Positions 17,769 through 26,957 of a stretch of DNA of 64,000 nt are shown one piece after another; position 1 is the first letter of the stretch; every line of letters begins with the position of its first letter. This DNA comes from Cohnella algarum. Its GTDB lineage: Bacteria; Bacillota; Bacilli; Paenibacillales; Paenibacillaceae. The notes under the pieces were generated by a model that had not been told where the DNA came from, ran no database searches, and was given only the letters and a program-made list of their open reading frames with translations. The stretch spans positions 3,777,001 to 3,841,000 of the forward strand of contig NZ_JAFHKM010000002.1 of the NCBI RefSeq assembly GCF_016937515.1, read 5' to 3'. The translations under genes were made by a program, and so were the position numbers.

Positions 17769-19076
17769 ATGCAAATCAGAAAAAAAGGGGCCGGTCTCCT
17801 GGCGCTGGCGCTCGGGTTCGCGCTCGTTGCAAGCGCTTGCGGATCGAACGGAGAAGGCGGAGCTTCGCCGTCCGCGGCGGGCGGAAGCCCGTCTTCGTCC
17901 GCATCGGGAAAAACGGAAACGGTTACGCTGAAAGCGTATACGACCTCGGGCAGCGAAAAGGAAGCGCTCGACCAGTTGAACCAGAAGTTCAGCGAAGAGA
18001 ATCCGAACATCAAAATCGAGCTGGAGGTCGCCCCGGAGGATCAATATTCGACGGTCATCAAAACGCGTCTCGCGGCCGGCGACGCGCCGGATTTGTTCAC
18101 CGTCTGGCCGGGAAAAAAGAAGGATCCGTTCGCGAGCGCCGGCTACCTGCTGGACCTATCCGGGGAAAGCTGGGTATCGAGGCTGCCGGACTCGGCCAAA
18201 TCGGTCGCTTCCTATGACGGCAAAGTTTACGGCATGCCGGCGGATCAGCACGTCATCGGCGTCATTTACAATAAGGCGCTGTTCAAGGAACTGAATCTGG
18301 AAATCCCCAAAACGTGGGAGCAATTTCTCGATACGGCGAAAAAGATCAAGGACGCGGGCAAAATTCTGCTTGCGGTCGGCTTCAAGGACCTGTGGATTAC
18401 GCAGCTGATCGCGTATCCGATGATCGCGAATTCGATTTACGCGAATACGCCGGACTTCGACCGGCAAATGTACGACGGCAAGGCGACGTTCGCGGACTCC
18501 GCGTGGAAGCAAACGATGGAGGATTACGTGGCGCTCAAGGAATACTTCAACGACGGCCTGATGGGCACGACCTACGACCAGACGGCGCAGCTGATCGCTT
18601 CCGGGCAAGCGGCGATGGTCGTCAACGGTTCGTTCATGATTCCGAACCTGCGGGCGCTGAAGGAAGACCTGGACCTGGGCATGTTCCCGCTCCCGTATAC
18701 GGACGGCAGCAAGGAAGCGTGGATTTCCGTCGGCCCGGGCGCGTTCTGGGCGGTCAACGCGAAGACGGCTTACCCCGAAGAGGCGAAAACCTATTTGGAA
18801 TTCATGTCCCGGCCGGAAAACAACCGGATCTGGCTGAACGGCAAAAAAGCGTTCCCGGTGTTTACGGACGCCTCGGTCGAGCTCGACCCCGCCCTCAAGG
18901 ATATGGAGCCGTACATGAGCGGCGGCACCTACCCGTTTTTGGACATCAACTGGCCGGCTGGCGTTCAGGATACGCTGTTCACGGAAATCCAGAGCGTGTT
19001 CTCCGGAGGGGAGAGCATCGACGGCATGCTGAAGAAGCTGGACGAAGCCTTCCAGCGAAACAAGGATAAGGTCTAA
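17769..19076 (+). CDS. Sugar ABC transporter substrate-binding lipoprotein
   Basis: A 435-residue family 1 extracellular solute-binding protein. A lipoprotein signal peptide ends at a lipobox ASAC (Cys about residue 24), followed by a Gly/Ser-rich tether and the two-lobed binding fold (TVWPGKKKDPF, GVIYNKALFKELN, PKTWEQFLD, and VNGSFMIPN are typical). The ATG follows AAGGAGGT. It heads a transporter with two permeases downstream and no ATPase, so a shared MsmX-type ATPase is expected. The adjacent damaged kinase/regulator pair is of the sort that induces such operons. The substrate is probably an oligosaccharide, otherwise unknown. Confidence 0.9.
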   Translation: MQIRKKGAGLLALALGFALVASACGSNGEGGASPSAAGGSPSSSASGKTETVTLKAYTTSGSEKEALDQLNQKFSEENPNIKIELEVAPEDQYSTVIKTRLAAGDAPDLFTVWPGKKKDPFASAGYLLDLSGESWVSRLPDSAKSVASYDGKVYGMPADQHVIGVIYNKALFKELNLEIPKTWEQFLDTAKKIKDAGKILLAVGFKDLWITQLIAYPMIANSIYANTPDFDRQMYDGKATFADSAWKQTMEDYVALKEYFNDGLMGTTYDQTAQLIASGQAAMVVNGSFMIPNLRALKEDLDLGMFPLPYTDGSKEAWISVGPGAFWAVNAKTAYPEEAKTYLEFMSRPENNRIWLNGKKAFPVFTDASVELDPALKDMEPYMSGGTYPFLDINWPAGVQDTLFTEIQSVFSGGESIDGMLKKLDEAFQRNKDKV

Positions 19077-19164
19077 AGAGAGAACGGAATAGGCGAAGGA
19101 CAGCGGCGCAGGAATCCGCCGGACGCGGCGCGGCGCTGTCCTTTTCGGGATGGAGGGCGACCGT

Positions 19165-20058
19165 ATGGCAAGTCGAAAAAGAACGGGCAAGCTCGCGTTC
19201 AAAGCCTCGGACCTGCTGTTTCTGCTGCCGGGCTTGCTCGTTTACACGATTTTTCTCAGTTATCCTGCGCTTAGCAGCTTCTACTACAGCATGACCGACT
19301 GGAACGGGCTGTCGCCGGAATTGTCGTTTATCGGATTGGACAACTTCCGGCGCTTGTGGGCGGACGACGCCTTCTGGCGCACGCTGCGCAACACGCTCGC
19401 GTTCGCGCTCGGACTCGTCGTTTTTTTGAACCTTATCGCCTTTTTGGCCGCCCTGGCGCTGGACGGAAACGGACGGATCCGCAAGACGCTTCGCGTGCTC
19501 TTCCTGATCCCGACCCTGCTCAGCGGCTTGTCGATCGGCTATATGTGGAGCTATATGTACTCCCCGATTTTCGGGGTCATCAATTCGGCGCTCGACGCGG
19601 TCGGACTCGGCGCGCTCAAGCAGGACTGGCTCGGAGATCCGAAGCTGGCGTTGCCGAGCGTCATCTTCGCGCATATGTGGCAGTGGACCGGCTTTCATAT
19701 GATTATTTTTCTCGGGGCGCTGCAAAGCGTGTCCAAGGAGCTTCTCGAAGCGGCGGAAATCGACGGCGCGGGTCCGTGGAAGCGGCTGCTGAACGTCACC
19801 GTTCCCCAGGTGCGGCCGGCGTTTACGGTCAGCGTCATTCTGGCGACGATCGGAGGGCTTAAAGTGTTCGACACGATCATGATCATGACGCAGGGCGGGC
19901 CGGGCGGCGCGACCGATTCGCTCAGCACGCTTCTGTACCGGATGGCGTTCAATTTCAACGACATGGGCTACGCTTCGGCCATCGGGCTCGTCATGCTGGC
20001 CTTCATCATGCTGATTTCATACGCGCAGCTTCGCGTGCTGCGGGCGGGAGGCGAATGA
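19165..20058 (+). CDS. Sugar ABC transporter permease (MalF type)
   Basis: A 297-residue inner permease with six predicted membrane spans. The ATPase-contacting EAA loop is visible at ELLEAAEIDGAGPWKRLLNVTVP (about residues 193-215). I start at ATG 19165, placed 7 nt after GGAGGG; an ATG at 19150 overlaps that ribosome site and is unlikely. It shares its last bases with the next permease gene. The 88-bp gap after the binding protein contains a GC-rich inverted repeat that may adjust expression of the permeases relative to the binding protein. Confidence 0.92.
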   Translation: MASRKRTGKLAFKASDLLFLLPGLLVYTIFLSYPALSSFYYSMTDWNGLSPELSFIGLDNFRRLWADDAFWRTLRNTLAFALGLVVFLNLIAFLAALALDGNGRIRKTLRVLFLIPTLLSGLSIGYMWSYMYSPIFGVINSALDAVGLGALKQDWLGDPKLALPSVIFAHMWQWTGFHMIIFLGALQSVSKELLEAAEIDGAGPWKRLLNVTVPQVRPAFTVSVILATIGGLKVFDTIMIMTQGGPGGATDSLSTLLYRMAFNFNDMGYASAIGLVMLAFIMLISYAQLRVLRAGGE

Positions 20059-20888
20059 CGATGACCGCAAAAGGCTGGATAGGCGGAGTCCGCCTCGTTT
20101 TTTTGGCAATTTGGTCGGTCGTCGTGCTGGTGCCGCTCTGGATGCTGCTGTCGATCGCCTTCAAGACGCCGTCGGAGTTTCTCGAAAATCCGTTCGGCTT
20201 GCCGGCCTCGATCCGGCTCGACAATTTCGTCTCCTCCTGGACGCAGGCCTCGCTCGGCCTTGCGCTCGGCAACAGCCTGCTCGTCACCGCGATCTCCCTC
20301 GCGGCGCTCGTGCTGTTCGGCTCCGCGGCGGCTTACGCGCTGGCGCGCGGCAGCTCCCGGATCCACCGGGCGCTGTATGCATACTTTTTGCTCGGCTTGA
20401 TGGTGCCGTTCCAGATCGCCATGATCCCGCTGTACAAAGTTTTCCGGACGTTCGAACTGATCAACAAAATTCCGGGAGGCGCCCTCGCTTACGTGGCGGT
20501 GACGATTCCGTTCGTCGTCTTCCTGTTTTTCGAATTCGTCCGCGCGCTGCCGGCCGATCTGGAGGAGGCGGCGTCCATCGACGGCTGCGGGCGCGTCCGC
20601 GCGTTCGCGCTGATCGTGTTTCCGCTGCTGAAGCCGGTTACGGCGACGGTCGTCATCACGAACTGCATCAGCATCTGGAACGACTTCATGGTTCCTCTGC
20701 TGTTTTTGCAGAAGTCGTCGGTCCGCACGATCCCGATCGCCATCTATTCCTTTACCGGCGAGTACAACAACCAATGGCCGCTCATTTTCGCCGGCGTCGT
20801 CATCTCTTCCCTGCCGATGGTCATCGCCTTCCTGCTGCTGCAAAAGCAGTTCATCAAGGGGATGGTCAGCGGCGCGGTCAAAGGGTGA
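20055..20888 (+). CDS. Sugar ABC transporter permease (MalG type)
   Basis: A 277-residue partner permease with six predicted spans. The EAA loop reads DLEEAASIDGCGRVRAFALI near residues 170-190, and the conserved NDFM/PL segment follows. The ATG overlaps the stop of the preceding permease (ATGA type), so the two subunits are made together. It ends the operon; a terminator follows about 45 bp later. Confidence 0.92.
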   Translation: MTMTAKGWIGGVRLVFLAIWSVVVLVPLWMLLSIAFKTPSEFLENPFGLPASIRLDNFVSSWTQASLGLALGNSLLVTAISLAALVLFGSAAAYALARGSSRIHRALYAYFLLGLMVPFQIAMIPLYKVFRTFELINKIPGGALAYVAVTIPFVVFLFFEFVRALPADLEEAASIDGCGRVRAFALIVFPLLKPVTATVVITNCISIWNDFMVPLLFLQKSSVRTIPIAIYSFTGEYNNQWPLIFAGVVISSLPMVIAFLLLQKQFIKGMVSGAVKG

Positions 20889-20933
20889 GCGGCGGGCCCC
20901 CGGATTTCCCGGACCCGTTATCCGTGCGAATTG

Positions 20934-20968
20934 AACTCCCTCGGGTTCTTTCCGAAGGGAGTTTTTTT
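20934..20968 (+). terminator. Terminator of the sugar ABC operon
   Basis: AACTCCCT-CGG pairs with CCG-A-AGGGAGTT and is followed by seven Ts. Confidence 0.85.
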
Positions 20969-21068
20969 CGTTTCATTCGCTATAGGCGCTTTGTCGGCGC
21001 CGTTCAGGGGAAATAAAAAGACGCCCCGGGACACGCGGCCAGACAAATGGCCGCGATGTCGGCGCGTC

Positions 21069-21713
21069 TTACAGCATTTCCGAGTCGATGATTCGCCAAT
21101 GGTATTTCAGCAAGGCGTCGAGGGCGTCTTTATCCTTCGCGCGAAAATGTTCGAGAATTTGGTGGTGCTCGTTGTTCACTTCTTGAAGAACCCTGGCCAT
21201 CCGTTCCTTGTCTTCGCTTAGGTAGGACTGGCGGATAAAGCTGTTCTTGAGCAGATGCAGCGTTTCGATCAGCGTAGGGTTATCGCATTTTTGGATATAG
21301 ACTTCATGGAAGCGGTATTGATCGTTGTAATAATGAGAAAAGTCGCCGCGCCGGATGTCCTCGTCGATCTTGACGGCAATGGCGGTCATTTCGGCCATAT
21401 CCGCATCGGCGAGATGCTCGATCGCCAACGAGGCGGCCAATGCTTCCAAAGAGCCGATGATTTGGGAGACGTCGAGTTTTTTCTTGGCATCGAGCGGTTT
21501 TACGATAAAACCTCTTCTGGGAATATACTCAAGCAGATTGTCCGAGGTCAGTTGAAACAGCGCTTCGCGGGTCGGCGTCCGGCTGATGTCCAGCTTTTTG
21601 CAGATTTCGGCTTCGTTTATTTTCTGGTTCGGCAGAAGGGCCCCGTCCTGGATTTTATTAACGATATAGTTATAGACATGGTCCTTCAAGGATTGATATC
21701 TAGGAGCCTGCAA
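21069..21713 (-). CDS. GntR-family regulator with FCD domain
   Basis: A 214-residue regulator of the FadR subgroup. An N-terminal winged helix (about residues 8-72; ICKKLDISRTPTREALFQL is the recognition region) precedes an all-helical FCD ligand domain with metal-binding-type residues (DQYRFHEVY and NEHHQILEH). It is divergent from the amino-acid ABC transporter. Three nearby transcription units carry a common GTATATT-GTATAC element of the kind FadR-type proteins bind, so it is the best candidate for the controller of the arginine module; that link is inferred. The ATG at 21713 lies in a purine-poor context with only a weak ribosome site. Confidence 0.9.
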   Translation of the reverse strand: MQAPRYQSLKDHVYNYIVNKIQDGALLPNQKINEAEICKKLDISRTPTREALFQLTSDNLLEYIPRRGFIVKPLDAKKKLDVSQIIGSLEALAASLAIEHLADADMAEMTAIAVKIDEDIRRGDFSHYYNDQYRFHEVYIQKCDNPTLIETLHLLKNSFIRQSYLSEDKERMARVLQEVNNEHHQILEHFRAKDKDALDALLKYHWRIIDSEML

Positions 21714-21957
21714 ACAGTTCCCCCCTTAAGCCGATATGCGGCATGTTGTCCAGCTTTCGGCCCGCTTTAAACGGCGGGAAACCGAAAGGGAACCGACAAG
21801 TCGCTTTCCGTTCGTCTTTTGCCCCAGCAAACAGGCAAAATCAATCATGATAAATTCTAACATCGGCATTGCATATTTTCAAGAAAGGAGTTTCGATCAT
21901 GAATGTTATGTTTATTGACGTTAATTAGTAGGCAATTGCATGAATTGCATATTTCTG

Positions 21958-21986
21958 TTGTCGTAGCCGAGAATGGATGTTATAAT
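21958..21986 (+). promoter_or_regulatory. Promoter of the amino-acid ABC operon
   Basis: TTGTCG (21958-21963) and a perfect TATAAT (21981-21986) are separated by 17 nt. The start would be near 21993, which puts the operator at 22016-22035 about 20-40 nt into the transcript, where a bound repressor could block elongation. The rest of 21714-22092 contains one tiny leader-like frame (21899-21928) and no gene. Confidence 0.55.
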
Positions 21987-22015
21987 ATTTCACATACATA
22001 ATAATTATATTGTGT

Positions 22016-22035
22016 ATTGTATATTGTATACAAAT
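22016..22035. promoter_or_regulatory. Shared operator of the arginine module, copy 1
   Basis: ATTGTATATTGTATACAAAT contains the perfect palindrome TTGTATACAA. The identical 20 bases occur at 24431-24450 and a near copy at 26825-26844. It lies between the promoter and the ABC transporter genes. Confidence 0.7.
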
Positions 22036-22092
22036 TTGAGGATCGAAAGGATCATCTCAAAAAAACGGGATCGAATGGGAGAGATGGAAAAG

Positions 22093-22977
22093 ATGAACAA
22101 GATGAAAAAGTTGCTCCTCACGGGCATCGTATCCGTAATGGCGATCGGCGGCCTCGCCGCCTGCGGCAACGGCAACAACAATTCGGGAGGCAGCTCGTCC
22201 GCGGCTCCGTCGGCCTCGGCGACTTCTCCGTCTACCGCGAGCGCCTCCCCCGCGGAGAGTTCGGCTCCCGCTTCCGAGGCCGCCTCCAAAATCGTGCTCG
22301 GAACGAGCGCGGACTACGCCCCGTTTGAATTCCACAAGCTGATCGACGGCAAGGACACGATCGTCGGCTTCGATATCGAGATCGCCAAGGAGATCGCCAA
22401 TGATCTGGGCGCGGAGCTGGAAATCCAGGACTCCGATTTTGACGGATTGCTGCTGGCGCTGGATACGGGGAAAGTGGACTTTGTCATTTCCGGCATGAAT
22501 CCGACCGAGGATCGCAAACAGCAGGTCGATTTTTCGGACATTTACTATAATGCATCGCAAGGCGTACTCGTCAAAAAAGAGGCCGCCGATCAGTTCAAGA
22601 CGCCGGCGGATCTGGAAGGCAAGAAGATCGGCGTGCAAAAGGGTTCCATCCAGGAAGGATTGGCCCAGGAAATCGAAGGCGCAACGCTCACCTCGCTCGC
22701 TAAAATCCCGGAGCTCGTCATGGAGCTGACGACCGGACGGGTGGACGCGATTATTCTCGAGCGGCCGGTTGCGGACCAATATGCGAGAACGCAGGCGGAC
22801 ACCGTCGTGTCGGATGTCGTCATCGAACAGCCTCCGGAAGAAACGGGCTTTGCGATCGCCGTCAAAAAAGGCAACACGGAGCTGCTTGACAGCATTAACG
22901 CCACGCTGAAACGCCTGATCGAGAACGGAGACATCGAACGCTTCGTCGTGGAAGCAAACGAACTGGCAGGAGAATAA
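22093..22977 (+). CDS. Amino-acid ABC transporter substrate-binding lipoprotein
   Basis: A 294-residue family 3 solute-binding protein. A signal peptide with lipobox LAAC (Cys about residue 20) leads into a Ser/Ala-rich tether, then the polar-amino-acid-binding fold starting at IVLGTSADYAPFEF, with GFDIEIAKEIA and GMNPTEDRKQQVDFSDIYY as family signatures. Several in-frame ATGs exist; I choose 22093 because GGGAGAG lies 9 nt before it, and 22084 or 22102 remain possible. Position beside rocD-rocF and sharing their operator suggests arginine, ornithine or lysine as substrate. Confidence 0.88.
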   Translation: MNKMKKLLLTGIVSVMAIGGLAACGNGNNNSGGSSSAAPSASATSPSTASASPAESSAPASEAASKIVLGTSADYAPFEFHKLIDGKDTIVGFDIEIAKEIANDLGAELEIQDSDFDGLLLALDTGKVDFVISGMNPTEDRKQQVDFSDIYYNASQGVLVKKEAADQFKTPADLEGKKIGVQKGSIQEGLAQEIEGATLTSLAKIPELVMELTTGRVDAIILERPVADQYARTQADTVVSDVVIEQPPEETGFAIAVKKGNTELLDSINATLKRLIENGDIERFVVEANELAGE

Positions 22978-22998
22978 CGATCGGATGGAGCGGCGGTA

Positions 22999-23709
22999 AT
23001 GGATTTTTCTTTCCTTCAGGACTATTGGCCCATGTTCGCGAAGGGGGCGTGGATGACGCTGAAGCTGTCGTTCTTCGGCGTTCTTCTCGGCACGCTGTTC
23101 GGCGTCCTCTTCGCGCTCATGCGCATTTCGCGGATCTGGATTCTTAAAGCGGTCGCCTCGATTTATATCGAGGTGATTCGGGGAACTCCTCTCTTGGTGC
23201 AAATTCTGGTCATCTATTACGGTCTTACCGAATTCGGCATCAACATGTCGGCTTTCATGGCCGGGGTAACGGCTCTTACGATCAACAGCGCCGCTTACAT
23301 GGCGGAAGTGTTCCGGGCGGGAATTCAAGCGATCGACAAAGGACAGACGGAGGCGGCCCGCTCCCTCGGCATGCCCAAAGGCATGACGATGCGGTATATC
23401 GTGCTGCCCCAGGCTTTTCGCAATATGCTTCCCGCAATCGGCAACGAATTCATCATTATTCTAAAAGACTCCTCGCTCGTTTCTACGGTCGGAATCGCGG
23501 AATTGCTCTACAATGCACGCACTCTGCAAGGTTCGTTGTTTTTGCCCTTTGAACCGTTAATCGTCGTGTCCGTCTGTTATTTTGTCATGACTTTTACGCT
23601 ATCGAAACTGCTCGGCGCGCTGGAGAGGAAGTTGAGTAACCGTGATTCAAGTTCAGGGATTAAAAAAATCTTTCGGAAAAAACGAGATTCTGAAAGGCAT
23701 CGACTATGA
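22999..23709 (+). CDS. Amino-acid ABC transporter permease
   Basis: A 236-residue His/Glu/Gln/Arg-type permease with about five membrane spans. The EAA loop reads [25 protein letters not shown] (about residues 114-138). The final 20 or so residues are charged and extend 68 bp into the ATPase gene, an unusually long overlap, perhaps because an older stop was lost. It follows the binding protein by 21 bp. Confidence 0.92.
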   Translation: MDFSFLQDYWPMFAKGAWMTLKLSFFGVLLGTLFGVLFALMRISRIWILKAVASIYIEVIRGTPLLVQILVIYYGLTEFGINMSAFMAGVTALTINSAAYMAEVFRAGIQAIDKGQTEAARSLGMPKGMTMRYIVLPQAFRNMLPAIGNEFIIILKDSSLVSTVGIAELLYNARTLQGSLFLPFEPLIVVSVCYFVMTFTLSKLLGALERKLSNRDSSSGIKKIFRKKRDSERHRL

Positions 23710-24364
23710 GATCCGCGGCGGCGAGGTTGTCGTCATTATCGGACCGAGCGGCTCCGGAAAGAGTACCTTTCTGCGTTGCTTGAACCGTCTCGAGGAGCCG
23801 ACCGCCGGCGTTATCCGGTTTCGCGGCCGCGAGGTAACGGGCAAGCAGTCGGATTTGAACGAAATTCGCCAGAAAATGGGCATGGTGTTTCAGCATTTCA
23901 ACCTGTTTCCCCACATGAAAGTGATCGACAATCTTACGTTGGCCCCGCGAAAGCTGAAAAAGATGAAGCCGGCCGAAGCCGAGAGCGTCGCGCTCGATTT
24001 GCTGCGCGCGGTCGGGCTGGAGAACAAGAAAGATGTTTATCCCGACAGCCTGTCGGGCGGCCAGAAGCAGCGGATCGCCATTGCGCGAGCGCTCGCGATG
24101 CAGCCGGACGTGATTTTGTTCGACGAGCCCACGTCGGCCCTCGATCCCGAGATGGTCGGCGAAGTGCTGGACGTCATGAAAGGCTTGGCCGAGCGGGGCA
24201 TGACGATGGTCATCGTTACGCACGAAATGGGATTCGCGCGCGAGGTCGGCGACCGGCTGCTGTTCATGGACGGCGGTCTCATCGTGGAAGAGGGCGAGCC
24301 GAAGGCCGTATTCGCCGATCCCGCCCACGCGAGGACAAAGGAGTTTTTGTCCAAGATTTTGTAG
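23642..24364 (+). CDS. Amino-acid ABC transporter ATP-binding protein
   Basis: A 240-residue ATPase of the GlnQ/ArtM type. Walker [10 protein letters not shown] (about residues 33-41), Q-loop at VFQHFNLFP, signature LSGGQKQR (about 135), Walker [14 protein letters not shown] and the switch His in VTHEMGF are all intact. It starts at GTG 23642 inside the end of the permease gene behind GAGAGGAAG. It completes a dedicated importer, in contrast to the two sugar systems in this window, which lack an ATPase. Confidence 0.95.
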   Translation: MIQVQGLKKSFGKNEILKGIDYEIRGGEVVVIIGPSGSGKSTFLRCLNRLEEPTAGVIRFRGREVTGKQSDLNEIRQKMGMVFQHFNLFPHMKVIDNLTLAPRKLKKMKPAEAESVALDLLRAVGLENKKDVYPDSLSGGQKQRIAIARALAMQPDVILFDEPTSALDPEMVGEVLDVMKGLAERGMTMVIVTHEMGFAREVGDRLLFMDGGLIVEEGEPKAVFADPAHARTKEFLSKIL

Positions 24365-24430
24365 CTCGAAAAATGGGTTCGGAAAACGGCCGGGAACGCG
24401 CACCCCGGCAAAGGCGATCTCATACTCTAC

Positions 24431-24450
24431 ATTGTATATTGTATACAAAT
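24431..24450. promoter_or_regulatory. Shared operator of the arginine module, copy 2
   Basis: An exact 20-base repeat of the element at 22016-22035, 28 bp upstream of the rocD start. No strong promoter lies between the ABC ATPase gene and this site, so it may control a rocDF promoter or read-through from the transporter genes. Confidence 0.7.
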
Positions 24451-24478
24451 CAAGGCGCGCAAAAGGAAGTGTTCCCGC

Positions 24479-25677
24479 TTGATATCGCAAACGCAAATGA
24501 TGGAGAAGTCGGAACGGTACGGCGCCCGCAATTATCATCCGCTGCCCGTCGTCGTCGCCAGGGCGGAAAGGGTTTGGGTGGAGGATCCCGAAGGGAACCG
24601 TTACATGGACATGCTTAGCGCTTATTCCGCCCTGAATCAAGGGCATCGTCATCCGAAAATCATAAGGGCGCTCAAGGAGCAAGCCGACCGGGTGACGCTG
24701 ACTTCCCGCGCCTTCCACAACGAAGCTCTGGGCAGCTTTTGCGAGAAGCTCGCCGCATATGCCGGAAAACCGAAAATTTTGACGATGAACACGGGAGCGG
24801 AAGCGGTGGAGACGGCAATCAAGGCCGTTCGGCGTTGGGCTTACCGCATCAAGGGCGTCCCCGCCGGGAAGGCGGACGTTATCGTTTGCGCCGGCAATTT
24901 TCACGGAAGAACGATAACGGCGACGTCCTTTTCTTCGACGGAAGAATACAAACGGGATTTCGGACCGTTTACGCCGGGCTTCACCGTCGTGCCCTACGGC
25001 GATCTTGCGGCGTTGGAACAAGCGATGACGCCGAATACGGCGGCTTTTCTCGTCGAGCCGATCCAGGGCGAAGCGGGCATCGTGATTCCGCCGGACGGAT
25101 ATCTCGCGGCCGCCTACGAGCTCTGCTCAAGCCGCAACGTTCTGTTCGTCGCGGATGAAATCCAGACGGGCTTCGGACGAACCGGCCGCAAGTTCGCCTG
25201 CGACTGGGAGGGCGTCGTCCCCGATGTGCTCGTGATGGGCAAAGCGCTCGGCGGCGGCGTCATGCCGATTTCCGCCGTAGCGGCGAACGACGAAATCATG
25301 GGCGTTTTCGAGCCCGGGTCGCATGGCTCCACCTTCGGCGGCAACCCGCTTGCCTGCGCGGTCGCGACCGCCGCCCTGGAAGTGACGGAGGAGGAAGGGC
25401 TGGCTGAACGGTCGGAGCGGCTGGGGAATTTTTTTATCGAACGGTTAAGGGAGTTGCGCAGCGAGAACATCCGCGAAGTCCGGGGACGGGGGCTGTTTAT
25501 CGGAGTGGAGCTGTACGGCGAGGCGCGTCCCTATTGCGAGAAGCTGATGGCTCGCGGCTTGCTGTGCAAGGAAACCCACGAAACGACCATTCGCTTTGCT
25601 CCCCCCTCGTCATCGAACAGCAAGAGATCGAATGGGCTTTGGAAAAAATCCGGGAGGTGCTGAGCGATGGCGATTGA
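24479..25677 (+). CDS. rocD: Ornithine aminotransferase, frameshifted near the C-terminus
   Basis: A class III PLP enzyme converting ornithine and 2-oxoglutarate to glutamate semialdehyde and glutamate. The family signatures [45 protein letters not shown], the PLP lysine in GKALGGGV (about residue 258) and [13 protein letters not shown] are all present. After IRFAPP the frame leaves homology: a run of six Cs (25601-25606) appears one base short. As read, translation ends at 25663 with an unrelated tail. Adding one C restores [19 protein letters not shown] and a stop at 25677, overlapping rocF by 11 bp. Start is TTG 24479 after AAAGGAAG. Confidence 0.9.
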
Positions 25678-26620
25678 AAAAACGGCGGCAAGCGATCCGT
25701 CCGCATGGGCCGGCACGGACGCCCGGGAGAAAAAAGTCCGTCTTATACGCGTGCCGTTTTGGCTGGGAGGAGGCCGTTCGGGCGTCGAGTTCGGACCGGA
25801 AAGCATCATGAAAGCCGGTTTGCTGGCGCAATTGAAAACGATCGGCATTCGGCTCGTCGGCGACAGCGAGGTCGAATGTCCGAGACATCCGCTGCAGGAA
25901 GCGGGAGAAGGCAAGGTGAAATATTTGCCCGAGGTGCGCGAAATGAGCCGGCAGGTCAGCGAACACGTGTCTAAAGCCGTCTCCGCGAATTTTTTCCCGC
26001 TTATTCTCGGCGGGGATCACAGCATCTCCATCGGCTCGCTTGCCGGGCTGACGCAGCATCGCCGCAATCTCGGCGTCATCTGGTTCGACGCTCATTGCGA
26101 TATCAATACGGAGGAAACGACCCCCTCCGGCAACATGCACGGCATGCCTCTCGCCGTTGCCCTCGGCAAGTCCAGGTTCAAGCTGTCCGATATTCCGAAC
26201 GCTTCGCTGATCGGCAAGGAGAAGCTTGTCATTGTCGGGGCGAGGGATATCGACGAAGGCGAAAAGGAACTGATCCGCTCGGAAGGCATCGCCTGTTTCA
26301 CGATGCACGATATCGACCGTTTCGGCATGAGGGCCGTCGTCGAGAAAGCGATAGCCATCGCCTGCGAGGGAACGGACGGCGTTCATGTAAGCTTCGATAT
26401 GGATTGCCTCGATCCGCTCGAAGCGCCCGGGGTGGGAACGCCGGTTCCGGGAGGAATCAATTACCGGGAGGCGCATTTTGCGATGGAAATGCTGGCCGAA
26501 ACCGGTCGGGTGACGTCGATGGATCTGGTGGAGGTGAATGCCGTCCTGGATTACAATCGGCGAACGTCCCGATTGGGCGTGGAGCTGATCGCTTCCTTGC
26601 TCGGCAAACGAATTTTGTGA
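25667..26620 (+). CDS. rocF: Arginase
   Basis: A 317-residue ureohydrolase that splits arginine to ornithine and urea with a binuclear manganese centre. All metal-binding motifs are present: GGDHS (about residue 111), DAHCDIN (about 140) and SFDMDCLDP (about 246). The N-terminus is some 20 residues longer than in the B. subtilis enzyme. It is translationally coupled to rocD, so the pair would turn imported arginine into glutamate semialdehyde. An agmatinase cannot be fully excluded from motifs alone, but rocD linkage and SGNMHGMPLA favour arginase. Confidence 0.92.
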   Translation: MAIEKTAASDPSAWAGTDAREKKVRLIRVPFWLGGGRSGVEFGPESIMKAGLLAQLKTIGIRLVGDSEVECPRHPLQEAGEGKVKYLPEVREMSRQVSEHVSKAVSANFFPLILGGDHSISIGSLAGLTQHRRNLGVIWFDAHCDINTEETTPSGNMHGMPLAVALGKSRFKLSDIPNASLIGKEKLVIVGARDIDEGEKELIRSEGIACFTMHDIDRFGMRAVVEKAIAIACEGTDGVHVSFDMDCLDPLEAPGVGTPVPGGINYREAHFAMEMLAETGRVTSMDLVEVNAVLDYNRRTSRLGVELIASLLGKRIL

Positions 26621-26626
26621 CAAGCG

Positions 26627-26671
26627 CAGCCTCAAGCCCGCAGCAGCGGGGGAGCGGCGGCTGGATTTTTT
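26627..26671 (+). terminator. Probable terminator of rocDF
   Basis: CAGCC pairs with GGCTG around an inner CCCGC/GCGGG stem, followed by a T-run. The stem is interrupted, so the strength is uncertain. Confidence 0.5.
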
Positions 26672-26755
26672 ATGGAACATTCATGATGGAAGCCGGCGAA
26701 CAAAGGAGCATTTTGACGAAAGTTCTTAATAAATAAGATATGGATACGCAAGTTA

Positions 26756-26784
26756 TTGTTGAAATGTAAAGTCGATGTTATACT
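26756..26784 (+). promoter_or_regulatory. Candidate promoter of the surface peptidase gene
   Basis: TTGTTG (26756-26761) and TATACT (26779-26784) are separated by 17 nt. The following AT-rich 60 bp hold several GTATAT half-sites, including operator copy 3. The rest of 26672-26957 shows no gene. Confidence 0.45.
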
Positions 26785-26824
26785 ACCTAACAAAATATAA
26801 TATACAAAATATAGTATATGGTAT

Positions 26825-26844
26825 TTTGTATATTATATACATAG
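26825..26844. promoter_or_regulatory. Shared operator of the arginine module, copy 3
   Basis: TTTGTATATTATATACATAG matches copies 1 and 2 at 16 of 20 positions and keeps the GTATATT core and TATAC half. It lies just downstream of the proposed promoter of the peptidase gene, the same relative placement as copy 1. Confidence 0.55.
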
Positions 26845-26957
26845 ACAAGCGCAGATGACGGGATTTGGAGGGATGAAGGATGACATAGATGGGTTTTGCA
26901 GCTGGAGAACGTCTTCTAATCTATCATTCGTCGTCATAATAAAAAAGGAGGAACACC

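Noticed and set aside
15962..18013. A 683-codon open frame on the - strand
   Set aside because: It is antisense to the kinase/regulator remnants and the start of the binding-protein gene and shows no family signature.
21069..26620. Prophage or genomic island origin of the arginine module
   Set aside because: No integrase, tRNA target, direct repeats or composition change was noticed; the module looks chromosomal.
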